A DNA stretch of 64,000 nt from Skeletonema tropicum (GCA_037178625.1 CM074139.1:1674001-1738000); one strand, 5' to 3'; positions 9,873 to 23,040 are shown, numbered from the stretch's first letter. Program-made: numbers and translations. The notes: a model not told the origin generated them from the letters alone.

Positions 9873-10479
9873 TGTAGATCCAAGTGTCGAGGCTGGCGCC
9901 GAAATATGTCACAATGAGGGCACCAGCTTTCGCGACTGGACGACTCCATGAGAGACTGTGCTATAAGGTACACCGTTGGTATTAGACCAGAAATCCATCA
10001 TCCCCGCCTGTGCTTGTAGATCCCAAACAACACCATATATAGAGTGCGAATTCTTTGGAAACGATACTTCCAACATAAAAGCATCTATCATGTGCGTTTG
10101 TCTGTGTTGTTCTGTGGATATAAGGCTGTAGTTTCCAGAACCCAGAAAGTAGATTAGGATATGATTGCATAGTAGTACATAGCAATACCGCAATGTCAGA
10201 TGTCAGGGACTAGTATTAATCTAATGATGTCTCAGTGTTTACCATAGGTCACAACGTATATGAGTTTGATAATCTCAGACTTGCATGTGCTCTAAAACCC
10301 GACTCTCTGCTGAGAAAGTACTTTACCTACCCCAACACCTGTTACAACTTTTCGGAACTTGATTTGGAGCAAAATCACAACATATTCGATGAGGAGGAGT
10401 GTCAGCGCCGACGACTTGTCTGTAATTCCACTTCTTCTTACGCGACTTCCCGTCGAGGTCGCGGTTGAGCAGAACTGTA

Positions 10480-10735
10480 ATTGCTGAAGATTTCTTCTCG
10501 TTGACGTAACATTCGAAGATGATATCCTTGAGACCGAGCTTTTCAAGGATTCTATGAAATGCCTCTCCCTCTGTCGACGATTTCCACTCCGAGAAACTTG
10601 TCTTTATTTCCTTCATCTATCAAGATGAATTCTTCCGATCCTCCTTGCAAAGATTTGATAAATTCGTCGATCTCTTTTATTGACTTTCCAACAATGATGC
10701 AGTCATCCACATAGGTCAAAACAATCATACCCTAG
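10480..10735 (-). pseudogene. Ty1/copia reverse transcriptase fragment
   Basis: The minus strand reads 'VLTYVDDCIIVGKSIKEID', the catalytic YVDD box of copia-type reverse transcriptase (YVDD codons at 10702-10713). It is followed after about 30 residues by 'DKFLGVEI', the next conserved copia block. Stops and frame changes follow immediately downstream. This is an old fragment with no LTRs in view. The adjacent 10740-11360 minus strand has protein-like but broken frames that may belong to the same insertion. Confidence 0.75.
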
Positions 10736-11480
10736 CTACGCAAGACCCAATTGTATCCAATCTTACTCTGACTCTTACAGTATCAGTGACACAATCTATT
10801 CCATCCATCAACACACCAACTTTGTGGAGACCAAGCTCGATAAACCTCTGCGGCATCGCAAAATCTGAAATTCAGTGGACATGCGTTGACCTTGCAATAG
10901 TTTGTGTATGCATTTCTGTAGTAGGCTGAGAAAAATGCTCAGATTTGCACGAGCTCGTTTGCTTGGTTTCTGAAGATGTATTGTATAATCATTGTGGTCA
11001 AGTCTTCTCTGCGACAGACGATGGATTCATGGAGCTTTTTGACTTCATCGTAATCACCCGCAACATCGTCTTGGTATATCTCGTTCGACCTGTTCAAAGC
11101 TTTCATTTGTTTCCTACCACGAGTAGTTCTCCTGCACCTACTTCCTTCATCGAAGGGGGCCGTCCATCAACAAACACTATTAGGCGGCCTTTGGCGCCTT
11201 TATCCAGTACAGATTGAATCTTTGCCATTGTCTTGTCATCAGCATCGTACAGAGAGACCTTGGGCTCCATATCAAATGGTGAGGAATTAGCTAGTTGAAA
11301 GTTAGTTATAGTACCAGTAGTGATGTTATGTAGGTAACAGTGTCTATCTAACACTAGTAACAGTAAAGTTGCAAAGGCCCGCCCACGGCTTCTAAGCCTC
11401 CCGGTCTAAGTTCAAAAGTAGGAGTATCAACGTAGGAATAGTACATACCGTGTGATATGACTATCGCTATGACATTTGTT
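10736..11480 (-). other. decayed protein-like sequence beside the copia scrap
   Basis: An open frame at 11103-11354 (83 codons, containing 'DKTMAKIQSVLDKGAKGRL') runs on, through stops and frame changes, into 'DEVKKLHESIVCRREDLTTM' and 'FRFCDAAEVYRAWSPQSW'. I recognise none of these. Possible origins are another copia gene segment or a captured host gene. Not functional as it stands. Confidence 0.25.
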
Positions 11481-11635
11481 AACCCTTGCAGCCCAAAACA
11501 GGCAAAAATCAATATATTTTCTTGACGGGCTAACTATCGCCAAACACTTTTTCATCTCCACTCAACATCACCAAGAAGAGGAGCACCGGCACCATGGTGT
11601 GTTTGCGTCCTATGGTGATATAATGTCCCATCTTG

Positions 11636-11712
11636 ATATACTGGTGAACTTTTTTGGCAATGAACTCTACACCCATATTGTAGTTCATTATTAAAAAAGT
11701 TCACCAGTATAC
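11636..11712. repeat. long near-perfect hairpin
   Basis: The left arm 'TATACTGGTGAACTTTTTT' and 'AATGAAC' is matched by its inverse at the right (GTTCATTATTAAAAAAGTT..CACCAGTATA). The stem is about 31-33 bp with few mismatches and a loop near 10 nt. It may be a tiny MITE or solo TIR pair; a small-RNA precursor is possible in principle. No gene overlaps it. Confidence 0.65.
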
Positions 11713-13194
11713 AATAACGTCGAATTAATTTTCGTCGACATATTTTATCGCTAGAAATTAAACCTCGACGACACAGTCTGCCGCTGCCGTATATATCCAA
11801 AAGAGAGGCAGTAGGGTGTGCCATCAATCCGCCCTGCCCCTTCCAATTGACAACCAAACATATCTTATTCGTAGGTTATGCTTATCGCCACAGTAATCAC
11901 CGTAATCACCAAGAATATAAGTGATCTAGCCACACCATCATCAACAGCCACCTGTCGCCTTGTCGCGACCAACACTGCCACCAAAGGATGCATCATAGAA
12001 GGAACGAAGCCCCAAAACTTATGCCCCAGTCATAATATGATGTAGAGCGATGATTGGGGGGCATAAACCTGATAAAAAGAGTCTTGTTAACTCCTTGAAG
12101 CGACGAGTCAATAATTACAAAAAACTCGTCTCAAATGGGCACAATATCCACCATCAATTGTTGTATACAGCCACCAATAATGTCCAAAACACATCCAAAA
12201 CAGAACTAACACATCATTGCGGTAATAATATACATTGTTATTGTTTGGAGTAGTGTTTTCAATCGGATAATATTAAATATTATTTGGTACAATAAATTAC
12301 AAAATGTAAGCCTCTACACCATGATAAATAATATGACATCCACCACCTATTTTGCGGCTGCTGAAGCGTGTATACCCCCCAGACATCCTCTGTTATGTTG
12401 AGAGTTGAAGATTTGTGTTTGCATTGTTGTTATGGACTGTTTATATGGTTGATTGTTGCATATTAATTATGTGAAACATCACATGTCCGATCACATGTGC
12501 TCCTAGGTAATAATCAATAGAGGGAGCACTCTCATACGTGGGGCACGACCACGGAAGTCAATATTATATTGCAGATGAGATATGTAAAGTAGGGGACCTT
12601 TTAGTGCAGCGTATCATTGCCAAAAGGATCATACCACAGGTGGACGAAAATGACCAATTATTATATCGTTGATGGCGACTCGAATATCTCAACGACGGCA
12701 TCTACCTCGACAAAAAAACGCCTCCATAATATACCCAATAGTAATTGGGAGCGATATAGGTGCATATATTGGTTATATTTGAAGCGTGTGCATGGTTGTG
12801 GTCGTCGGTAGGAGCGGCAGCTTCATGGTTGATGTCAAAAAGTGCAGCATTACGTGGGACTTATAGGTAGTATGTACGTTCTACGATGATTTGAATTCCT
12901 ACGTAGGCCTTAGAACCCGTGGCGCCCCGTAAGCTCTATTGAGGAGCGAGGAGGATCGAGGACAAGTACACGCACATCGACACGAATGTATACGAAGTTG
13001 AAACACAAAAGGAAATGTATGTAGATGTGTTTAGTAACATCCGATGTCTGCCATCAAGACAAAGCAGGCTGGCCTACTTAGCACATCATAAGAGACGGAT
13101 TATAGACCGATTGTGATACCAAAATGGTTAGTCCTATTGTACATCTATCACATCATCTTAACTTAATTGATCAACTAATTATTTACCTCAGTTA
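11713..13194. other. no gene recognised
   Basis: AT-rich DNA with only short, stop-ridden frames on both strands. I see no tRNA, intron-linked exons or terminal repeats here. Confidence 0.45.
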
Positions 13195-14071
13195 CGATGA
13201 GTCTGTTGCTTTCCTCTTCCTCGACGAAAGATGTAATTCTTTAGACCATGTACTGACTGACCAAGTGCCATGACCCTTCTTTGAAAAGAGAGATGGATGC
13301 TCCTGCTTCAAAGCAGCTTTGGCAGCTTCAAAGGAGTCACTGATGATCTGCGATGATGGAGGCTGGGAAACGGCACAAATAACTCAAGCCAAGAGCATCA
13401 ACATTGATGGGTCGGCCCATGCAATTCCACTGTGTCACCGAACTCGCCCAAATTAGGATCCCACCCGGTGTTCCTTCTTCTATCGCCCACTTAGCTATGT
13501 CCGAATAGAGATCAATTCCAATCGGGTCCGCCTCCTTCTCCTCAATTTGGTTGTTTTGTTTTGCAACGGTTTTCTCTCGTTTCATGCTTTCAATGTTGGC
13601 ATTCATTTCATCACGATACTCTTGACTTACATGAGAGCCCCCGGAGTACTCTGAGCACTTCAATATCGCATCATGGTATTTTCTGATATGCGAAAATCCA
13701 TACTGTTTCGTTTTGGCTTCATCTTTCCACTTCTTTCAATGGCTGCAAAATGCCGTCATAGGCTCGCTAATCAAGCGATCGTAATGAAAGTCCCGTTTTG
13801 CTTTGTAGTAAAAGCGAGATGGATCGGCTTTCATTTCCGGAGTTAAGTTGTACACAACTTCTCTGTAGTAGTCGGGCATATGTTTTTCGAAATAATCTAT
13901 TGTTTCCTCGATTCGATTCCTATATTCAGGGAGATGTTTTATCACATGGCGTCTAGTCTCAAGTACTGCGGCTTCTTGATCTGCACTTAAACGAAAAGAA
14001 GACGCGCCGGTGGATGCAACGTCTGGCGCAGCCGTTTGATGCCGCGACTCTCTTCGTCGACGAGCAGCCAT
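13195..14071 (-). pseudogene. remnant of a tyrosine-recombinase mobile element gene
   Basis: The minus strand reads, in broken frames, an N-terminal segment from an ATG at 14071 (MAARRRRESRHQ) through 'IEETIDYFEKHMPDYYREVV' and 'DPSRFYYKAKRDFHYDRL'. Then comes 'SQEYRDEMNANIESMKREKT' and 'DLYSDIAKWAIEEGT..ASSVTQWNCMGRPIN'. The 'EYRDEM..K.E' and 'W..E.G...A...TQWNCM.R..N' pattern is what I associate with Crypton/Ngaro-like tyrosine recombinases common in stramenopile genomes. The catalytic C-terminal half (R..H..R..Y) is absent and there are at least four stops or shifts. Family assignment rests on remembered pattern, not on a search. Confidence 0.5.
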
Positions 14072-14603
14072 AACCAACCCAGTCGTGATGTTGAAAGTGG
14101 TCCAAGAGTCAGGCAGACACGATAACTGGGAGCCAAAGAAATGGAACCATGTGATGTAAGAGGCGCGCGTGGATGAGTGAGAGAGACGAATCGGAAACGA
14201 GAAACGTGTTGCGCCTTTACAAGACCGCTTCGATTTGAATCTGACTGATACGCACCTCGATCCACAAGCCAATGGAGAGCATGAATGCTCACTTCTTTTG
14301 GAGTCAAAATACATCAACATGGATTCAGTTATGGAACACAACTAGTTCACCGGGGATGGAATCTCAATAGATAGCTTGAGGCGGGCCCCTCGATCAGGGA
14401 CTGCCTGAAGCCCAGTCTATACAGAGATTCTGAGCGTTGCGTTCGATGCACGGGTTTTACCCACTTCGACTTACGCACTCTCTTAACCATCTACTTCTTC
14501 ACCACCCCCGCTGCCATTACATTGCACGGGGGGGCCAGGTTGTTGGTGCGGTTTTTTGTTCTATTCATTTTCATCCGTGGGGGTTGTATTTTAGTTTGAT
14601 TTT
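14072..14603. other. no gene recognised
   Basis: Upstream of the recombinase remnant the minus frame stays open to 14341, but the sequence is unlike protein (Ser/Arg-rich, no conserved block). Nothing else is visible. Confidence 0.35.
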
Positions 14604-14762
14604 ACCGGTGGGGGAAGGACGGATGCCTAGAGGAGAGGGCACCGTCTGTGGAAGTTCTCCATCAAGCTGGAGTGTTAGTCATTGGCGGATGGTTCTCTAG
14701 CCAAGCTGAATATTATGTACAGCTTGTATTGGACCATCCTTTGTGGAAGATATGCTGAGATA
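14604..14762. repeat. degenerate repeat a1 (partner 15273-15434)
   Basis: From 'ACCGGTGGGGG' through 'AAGATATGC(T/G)GAGAT' this segment recurs at 15273-15434 in the same orientation with a few substitutions and a 3-bp indel. One frame reads 'VLHQAGVLVIGGWFSSSQAE', which looks protein-derived, but no intact gene surrounds it. Confidence 0.85.
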
Positions 14763-15101
14763 TCTTTTACTGATGGGGGGACGGGATGATGGATGTTGTA
14801 TCGATGGGCGACCGAGGCTCTGTCCTCCCTACCCGGACCATCGGTGCTACATGTGTGCCTACGCATGCCACCCATCCAACACGTTTTATGCATATGCCAA
14901 CGAGTTCTTCAACAGTTGCCCTACCAATCTGTCCTCCATGGAAGCAACAACCCGGTCACATAGTGAGAGGGTTGCCTACGCCTGCTTACCTATCTTCGGG
15001 GGAAGATGCTGCTGACATGTGCACACTGCACAGTTACTTGCTGCTTTTATGGGACTAGTCAATCAATCAGTCTTCTACCATGTGCTCCCGTACTTACACA
15101 A

Positions 15102-15266
15102 GATGAGAGGTCCGTGCTACCGAGATCCCACTACTGCCCAACAGCTAGTAGAGGGCCTCCATCTCTTGTATATTATGGAGTGACTGTGAAGCGGGAACTG
15201 ATTGTTGCGATGGATCTCCAATGACACCATGCGGTTTGGAACTGCATGGCTTATGTGTACGGAGAT
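15102..15266. repeat. degenerate repeat b1 (partner 15434-15595)
   Basis: The segment starting GATGAGAGGTCCGTG and ending with 'CGGAGAT' is repeated at 15434-15595. Copies b1 and a2 abut, and b2 follows a2. The locus therefore arose by serial direct duplication of an a-b unit, with 340 bp between a1 and b1 but none between a2 and b2. Confidence 0.85.
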
Positions 15267-15272
15267 CAAAAT

Positions 15273-15434
15273 ACCGGTGGGGGGAGGAGGACGGATGCCT
15301 GGAGGATAGGGCACCGCCTGTGGAAGTTCTCCATCAAGCTGGAGTGTTAGTCATTGGCGGATGGTTCTCTAGTAGCCAAGCTGAATATTATGTACAGCTT
15401 GAATCGGACCATCTTTTATTGAAGATATGCGGAG
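15273..15434. repeat. degenerate repeat a2
   Basis: Second copy of 14604-14762; see that entry. Confidence 0.85.
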
Positions 15435-15595
15435 ATGAGAGGTCCGTGTCTCCGGGGTCCCACTACCGCCCAAAAGCTAGTAGAGGGCCTCCATCTCTTG
15501 TGTATGGAGGGACTGTGAAGCGGGAACTGATTGTTGCGATGGATCTCCAATGACACCATGCGGTTTGGAACTGCATGGCTTATCTGTTCGGAGAT
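15434..15595. repeat. degenerate repeat b2
   Basis: Second copy of 15102-15266. A third, shorter repeated block follows: 15669-15730 matches 15849-15914 ('GATGCCG..GGGGGAG.CACCTGCGGTG'). Confidence 0.85.
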
Positions 15596-15914
15596 AGCAC
15601 TGCCTCAACGATCAGCAGGAGTATATAAGTATGAATGTACGATAGTTAAGGTTAGATGTTAGTTTGGATGCCGAGGGGGAGTCACCTGCGGTGTTTGGGT
15701 GACGCAATAAGATCCTCTGCAGTCGTTGATCTAAGATCATGACCTAAGTACTGTTTTCGGAAGATATTGATAACAGTGCTGGCTGGAGCACAGCTTCATC
15801 GATCAACAGGATTAATGCATGGGTGTATGAAAGGATGAATGTTGGTTGGGATGCCGGAGGGGGAGCACCTGCGGTGTTTGTGTGACGCAATGAGATCCTC
15901 TGCAGTAGTTGATC

Positions 15915-17930
15915 CAACAGCTTATTCTGGGATGTTCATAAACTACGATTATTCGGAAGATATTGATACCGTGATGGTGGAGTTGCCATCGCAAGCAACT
16001 ACTGAAGTGGATACTGACGATCACTCTCGTGGGGACGTCCAACCTTGGCGGAAGCTGCTGCACAATGAAGAAGTTGTGTACGACTGATTGAATGCTAGAG
16101 GTACTAAGTCTCGTGTCAGCAGTGATGAGTGATGAAGGCGGGTACCCACTCTAGTACATATTCCGCTTCATCTCTAGTGACTTCCATGCGGTTTGGAATT
16201 GCATGGTATTCGCCATTAGGAGATAGCAGTGTTGCAAACATTCACCACGGCGTTGGGCATCTCCACATCTACCTGCGTCGTCACGCTCATCTGTGATAGG
16301 ATCAGCAACGCATTGGAAATGTAGTGTCATGGTGTCAATTGTACAACTGTTCATTGTTTGTGGGCTGTGGGTAATGACCCCTAGTTATACGTCCAGTGTT
16401 CTCGAGAGGTATGCATGATTTCGACACCTGTCCCTCTTCAAGTCACTACCTTTCTCGAAGACATTGGGAACGGTGGTACAAGGCTAAACGTCGTTCACCC
16501 ATGTGTAATGGTAATGACGTTTTGTGGAAAAGCGTTATGCGGCTCTTGACTTGAGCAAGCTACGAGACTCCTGGAACTTGGTCCCGGATTATGGTAGTCT
16601 AAAGTGAGCTCCTCGAATGTTGATGGATTGAACCTCTGGGGCAAGACTTCCATCGCTTAATTGCTCCTAATGTGGACGAGGGTTATGTTGTACATGCTGC
16701 GACACGATGAGGAAGCGTGCTGCCAAATTCGTGCAACTTGTTGTTGTTCTCACCAGTGCGTACTGGATGAGGCCTCCCTTGGCCTCCTTCACCTTCATCT
16801 GAACGAGCTCAGAATGTAACCGCGGTAATGACACCTTACAGGATATGTTATCACTGGGAGGTAAAAGTCAACTCTGTCAAATTGATTGAGGGGCAAGCGC
16901 AATTTAGCTGTGAGGCGCGATATAGCTGTGAGGGACAGATACATAGCAGTACTGAATGTGGGATCGGTCTGGCGGGTCAATGAGGAAGGATAGATGGAAG
17001 GTTCTTTGTTTGCGAAGATGAACAGAGGATTAGGAGGATGCTGCCATGATGGAAATGGAACTGAGGTACCTGGAGCCGCGAACAATCAGGTGCTTGGGTT
17101 TACCATGGTTGATAAACATGAATAGTCACAGCTTATCTAGCTTTGTGATTACGAGACGACGGCTGTGTAGAGCAAGGTGGCTGATGCCAGCATCGACCTT
17201 GTCAATTTATGGTAAAGAAGGAAAATTGCAAGAATCACAACTCTTGATTACTAACAATGCTTCTTATTGCTGATCAATTTTCTTGCAGGTGAAGGGCTAG
17301 ATACGGTTAGCCGAGCATAGGGCCTGTTTGAAGGGCCAAGCATTCTGTGTACGAGTTTTATCGCGCTGCATTATGGAATCACAACCTCCCCCCTCAACAG
17401 AGGTTAAGGGTGGTTGGCCGCAGGCACAGATTATCTCCTTCACCAAGAACCAAGAAATTAGTCCGCACTATCATTGGCGTTTACATCAATGGTCTGTTTG
17501 ACATCAACGTATTCTTGCGGCATTCCCAGAATCTGTAAGGTCCGGAGGGGTATTGATTCGAAGCTTTCAAGTTCCGAAATTTTATTGGTTGTTAAGCCAG
17601 AGTGAAGGTTAAAACTGATGCTGTAGCATCGGGTTGAGCAGTGAAACACCGGGACGCCCGAGGCGCCCGCCGTAGTTCCTGGAATCACCATCTTCGTGGG
17701 GCTCTAGCCCTTGTGATTTTCCGCGCTACCCTGCCCGGATCACTATTATATGCAAGCCACAGTTTACAGACCTCACTTACTTGCAACCGATGAAAGGAAT
17801 GAGAAAAGCGGGTCGCTTTCCCCAATCGATCTTAGAGATAAAAATGATATATGTAAATGAGAGTTTATGTTTGACGTTGAAGGTTCTCAAGCATGAGGGT
17901 CGCCATGACAGTAACGATCTGAATCGGGAC
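15915..17930. other. no gene recognised
   Basis: Short frames only. One plus-strand frame at 15839-16087 (82 codons from an ATG) and one minus-strand frame at 17458-17691 have plausible composition but no recognised family and no neighbours to support them. From 17931 the DNA is the 3' flank of the ATPase gene, also found at 6714-7016. Confidence 0.35.
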
Positions 17931-18189
17931 CGCACAAGGAACACCTGGATAGCCCCGGCCGTGCGAACCCACCTCCCAGAAGAAACACCAGAAACTTTGA
18001 TGTGATGCCCGGCCGTTCTAATGAACTCTTCCTCGCGCAGGGCTCGATTTGGCCTGCCACAATGATTTGGACATTTTATGCACTTCTATCTCTCTTCCGA
18101 TGATGACGCTGGGCTTTTATTTACCCTGGACGCTGGAGTAATTGTACGTAAATTATGAATTAGGTAGAATTAAGTCCGTAGCATTAAGG

Positions 18190-21100
18190 TCATACTATCT
18201 CTGCAACATGTGGGATGTCCGGCATAAAATAAGATTCACTGCCTTCTAAATACTTTCCCATTGTCTTCGCTTTCGCAAATGCACCCCATTCATTGTACTT
18301 CTCCATAGCCTGCAAGAAGTAATGAAATGATTTCGTCTTTCTACCTGTATCAAGGTAAAAATGACCAGCTAATTCGTTTGCCAATGCTTCTTCGTTCACA
18401 AATGCATGTTCCTTGGAGCTCAAAATAGCAGCATCATACAATTTCTCTGCTTCTTCAAAGTTCCTGTCACAGAATTGTTCCTCTGCTTGGAGAAGGTATG
18501 TCTCTGCGGGGTCACAATCGAGCAAACATTTACAATTAGCATACAATTGAGACAGCAAACCTCGAAAATCATATAAAGATCGACTTACTGTTCTGGAAGT
18601 TCCAAGTAGATGCTGACTTGATCATCTTCTCAATGGCATCCTTACTCTCAACACCCTTCGCTATCCACTCCTGGTCGTCCGTCTCTCTACCGACCCAAAA
18701 TGATACTAAGCCAGAGTAACTAGATCGTGAAACAGAAAAGAATTAGTAATGACAATGGACACAAGTAAAATGAAATGACTCTGTCATGACTCACAATATC
18801 CGATGAAACATGGGTGCCGACATATTGAACCCTGATAGACTCTGCGTTTCCAGCATATTTTCGGCACAATTCTTGGCTTTGTCGAACTCACGGAAAACAA
18901 GAGACTCGTACAGCTTGGCAATGAGAGTTACAACAGTAACAGAGGTGATCTTCCCAGTGACTTCTCCTTCTTCGCGATTTTCGTCGAAGATATCATTCAG
19001 TCCACCCTGGGAAGTGTCATTGTGGCCCATTAAGCGCAAGGCCACTCGATTCGTTGGAAGAAGAAGTGCTCGTGTCAACATATTTTTGTGATATTTCATT
19101 TGCTTCATTGTTGTTTTCATAGACTCCACGACAACATCCAATCGTTTGCCTGACCAAAAGCTGAAACTGTCATAAAGGTAGGAGCTCGCAACGGCATATT
19201 TCGTAGCACCGCTCCTCATGGCTGCCTTGTGTGCGTCAAGATAGTTCTCGACAGCTCTCTGCATTGGCTCGACAACTAACTTTGTATGATTGCTGTAATA
19301 TATGACATCACCATCGTGAGAGCGAGACGGTATATGCTTCATCAGAGATAATGCAAATTTCACGTAGCGGTAACCCTCTTCGAATTCTTCCCTAACAAGT
19401 GCAAGATAATTACCATATTGAGCAAAACCAATAGAGGACAATGGGGTCATGCCGTGTTTCAGCGATATCTGTATCATCTTCAATGGAATGACTGGTAACG
19501 AAGTTGTATCGCCAGAGAAAGTTAAGTTTTCGTGAAGCTTGACACACAACTCCATTGCCATCATCTTTGAACGATCGACCATTAAAGGGTAGCTCAACAG
19601 AGATTCATCTGACATTGAAGCAAGTTTCACTCTTGTACTCTTCAGATAACCTTGAACAAATGATGATGTTATCGCGGCCGGGAATTCTTCGCCAAGGCTT
19701 TTCAAAGTGCTCATTAAAACCTTGATTGCTTCCGGCACATTGATTGACCATGAAAGGAGAGTAATTGAGATGGATATTGCTTGGCATTTATCTTCGAAGC
19801 ATTTGGCATAACGTATAATTTGCCCAGTCAGAATCTTGAGACTGCCATACTCTCCACTAGTGAAGGCGCATTTCGATGCCAGATTGAAAAGTTCCAGGGT
19901 CATGTCATAATGGTAATCCCAATGCCCTTTCCTTAAGTATGAGATGCCACTATCGAAAAATAAATAGGCCGAGACCAAGTGAGACATCTTCATGGCAATC
20001 TTCCCCGCATTTAGATTCAACACCGCAACTTTTACACCTTGTTCTCCATCAGTGACAGCTTGAGGGCCACCGAGATTTATTTGTTCAACAGCAGCGATGA
20101 GAAGCTTGTCGTCCTTTTCTCTCGTGGCAACATTACTAAGTGCTAGTCCATATTTGAAGTGTTCGAGACAGCGCACCTCTGAATCAATGAGATTGTATGC
20201 CACTTCTTGCAGCTTCTCGTGTAGGAAGTAAAAGTTTCCATTCCCTTTGCCAAGAACATTTGCAATGACAGCTGCGTCTAGTTGCTCTATTAGAGATTGC
20301 CTCATCTCAGTTTCCAACTTTTGCACTAAATGGACACCAACACTTGACCCGAAGCAAGATAGCATGGAGAGAGCTGAAAGTACTTCCCTGGGCAACCGAT
20401 TGAATGACTTCTTAATGAACAAATCAACGTTTTGTGGAACCTCCATATCACGAATCTTGTCACATTCCCATATCCAACGACGGCGTGTGAGACTCGGATG
20501 TAGAATGCGTCGTTTGTTCAGCTCGACCATCAACTGAATGGTAAAGAAGGGGTTACCCTTCGCCTTCTGATAAATTAAACTTGCCAATGGTTGCGTCAGG
20601 CGTGGAAGCAATGAGAGCGTAGTTGACACCATCTTGTTCACGGTGTCTTCACTCATTGATGCCAGAGCAATCTTGGTCGTCTTGATTCCAAAATTAGAGA
20701 TAGAGGAAAGCATGAGAGACAATGGGTGCGATTCTCCCATTTCATCGTCACGGCAACAACAGTAGAAGAAAAAGCGGTGGTTCTTCACTGATAAACCAGA
20801 CATCACCAATATCTGATCCAAGAGAGCAACCGATGCAGCATCTATCCACTGGCAGTCGTCAAGGAATAGAATCAGGGGCACTTGATGACATCGTGATATG
20901 ACATCTAGAAACAGACAAAGAAGATACCTTATTCTCTTTTGTGCATCAACAGCACGTTCGTCCTTCTCATCATTCTTCTCGCTGTCCCAGTCGTTGCCAA
21001 GAATCTTTGCTAGATTCGGCATCAGGGCGACTAGACTCACAGCGTCATCCTTGAGATCTGTTCTCAGAGCAGAAGCGACCTTCTCAGCCGTAATCTGATC

Positions 21101-22666
21101 CCTTGAAGAAAGCCACAAACAGTATTGGTCGAACGCACCGCTGATCGCCTGAAACGGTTGGGACTGTTGCACTTTGTCAAACTTCCCTGATAAGAATACA
21201 CAGCCATCACCACGACCAGGTGGAGTAGTGACATACTTAACAAATTCTTGAGAGAGTTTGGACTTCCCAATGCCGGAGGAACCGCAAATCATGGCCATCT
21301 CCCTCTCACCCGAAATACATCGATGATAAGATTCCTTCAATGATTCCAATTCTTCCTCTCGGCCACATAAGGGAGTGTGCTGCCCCTCTCCATCCCCAAT
21401 ACCTTCAAATTGGAGACCAACATTAGAGGCGTGTATGATGTCAATATCTCGGAGGTACAAGTTGGGGGTATCCATTAACATTTTCAAGTCGTTTCGTACA
21501 TCTGTCATTGACTTATAAGTGTCGTCGTCGACATCACGAGGAATGCTTCGGTGATTGGTGGATTCGATCATATTGCTGATCAGGTTGCACAGAGCTGTGG
21601 GCAATGCCAGTGATCTCAGTGGCTCTACAGTCCTCGATTCGGGAGATGCTGATCGGAAGGACTTGTGAAGTGGACCGCCTCCGGAGAAGCCTTCCGACTT
21701 CTTTCTAGTTGGCCGGCGTGAGCAATTTTGTTCACCATTTTGCTGCTCAACGTCGGACATGGAAATGTCCGTGAGGCCGTTATCGTCTTTGCTTTCACCA
21801 TCGAAGGCGCTGCCAAACAATTCGTCATCGTCCCCGAGCTCGTCAATTAATTCCATCGCAGTTTTGAGCTCGCTTTTATCCGTAGTATCATAATCCACTG
21901 GTATAGATAAGGCTCTGTTGGACTTTCTCTCCTCTCTCAGCCTCGATGTGTCTTCAATGGGGAGAGACTGTGAAGATGAATGATGACGATATGGCGTTCC
22001 TGCGTGGGGAACATTGTGTTTGCCACCTGAAAACAGTTCATAAAACACTTCGCCCAATGAATAAATGTCTGAATTCCCTGTGGCCTGATTATTCAAAATA
22101 GCCCCTTGTATGTTCAAATATTCAATCGGTACACTATCCGAGTCAAGCATGGAAAGATGGTTTGCCAAGCTGCTCACGCTACTCATGTCGTCAGAGTGTT
22201 CAGCGACTGGCCAGTTATCGTAAAACATGTCCCCCTCGCCTCCACTATTCACCGCCTCTCTCCCACTTATTCTCACGCCGCAATTTACAGAAACATAATT
22301 AGACCACGATTCGTTCCGCTCACACTGCGGATTAATTATTTCTCCGCCCCGTTCCGCCCCATAGGTCCTCTGCTCTTCTGTGGCGCTGAGTTGATCTGCA
22401 AGGGAGTGAGCTATGATGAACGCACATGACAAATATTCATTTGAGCATATGATCTTATTCTGATTAGTGGATCCTCCCGCATGACCATTATTCTTCTTCT
22501 TCTCTCTCAGTGAACGAATTGCACCGACCATCCATTTTTTCATCGCCGTCTGCCTGTAAGATTTGGCGGCGGCAGGTTGGATTCTTGTTGAGCTCTGCAT
22601 CGCCGCCGCTGTAGTGGTGGTGGGTGATGAGCCGTTCATTTCCCACGGCCGAGGTCTCGAAGACAT
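18190..22666 (-). CDS. large STAND/AAA-type predicted ATPase with kinase-like N-terminal scrap
   Basis: Three exons fit GT-AG rules: 22666-18795, 18719-18589 and 18503-18190, with introns of 75 and 85 bp, giving about 1,438 aa. The first in-frame ATG is at 22666. Residues ~185-216 (NIQGAILNNQATGNSDIYSL..) resemble only the tail of a protein kinase domain (the 'D-x-Y/W-S-x-G' region); the catalytic lysine and HRD/DFG motifs are missing. A predicted ATPase of the COG3899/AAA_16 type follows: Walker A GSSGIGKS at ~462-469 and Walker B 'LILFLDDCQW' at ~598-607, then a helical, TPR-like C-terminal half. In many microbial eukaryotes such proteins continue into GAF, histidine kinase or cyclase domains; this one stops in a helical segment. 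It is probably a signalling scaffold ATPase. A deleted copy of its 3' end lies at 6714-7016. Confidence 0.85.
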
Positions 22667-23040
22667 GAGCAATCGTATTTCAATATAAAATGTAATTAGT
22701 AGGAGTAATTAGTTCTTTCCTTTCCACTTGGACTATTACTACAATATTTATTAGAAGCATTAGCTAGGAAAACAATCTATTATCTTGCTTAAACTCCACA
22801 ATCCACAAGCCACGTGACCATCCAGCCAGCTCATGTCAGTTCGCAGCAGGTTCGCAGCGCCAGGCAGAGGCGAGAAGTACCTAATGTCTCAAACTGTCGC
22901 GGGACGACAACAGCTCAGTTTTAAAACCGTTAGCGAATGAAAGCAGCTGTGAGGTTCTTTTAAAATCTTTTGTTACTTGTGAGTCGTCTTCTAATTCTTT
23001 TTGTGCCCTCTTGCCAGGTTAAACCCTAAATGGCAGGTTC
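22667..23040. other. intergenic upstream of the ATPase gene
   Basis: AT-rich near 22680-22760 just upstream of the ATG and probably contains its promoter, but no element can be named. No ORF. Confidence 0.4.
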
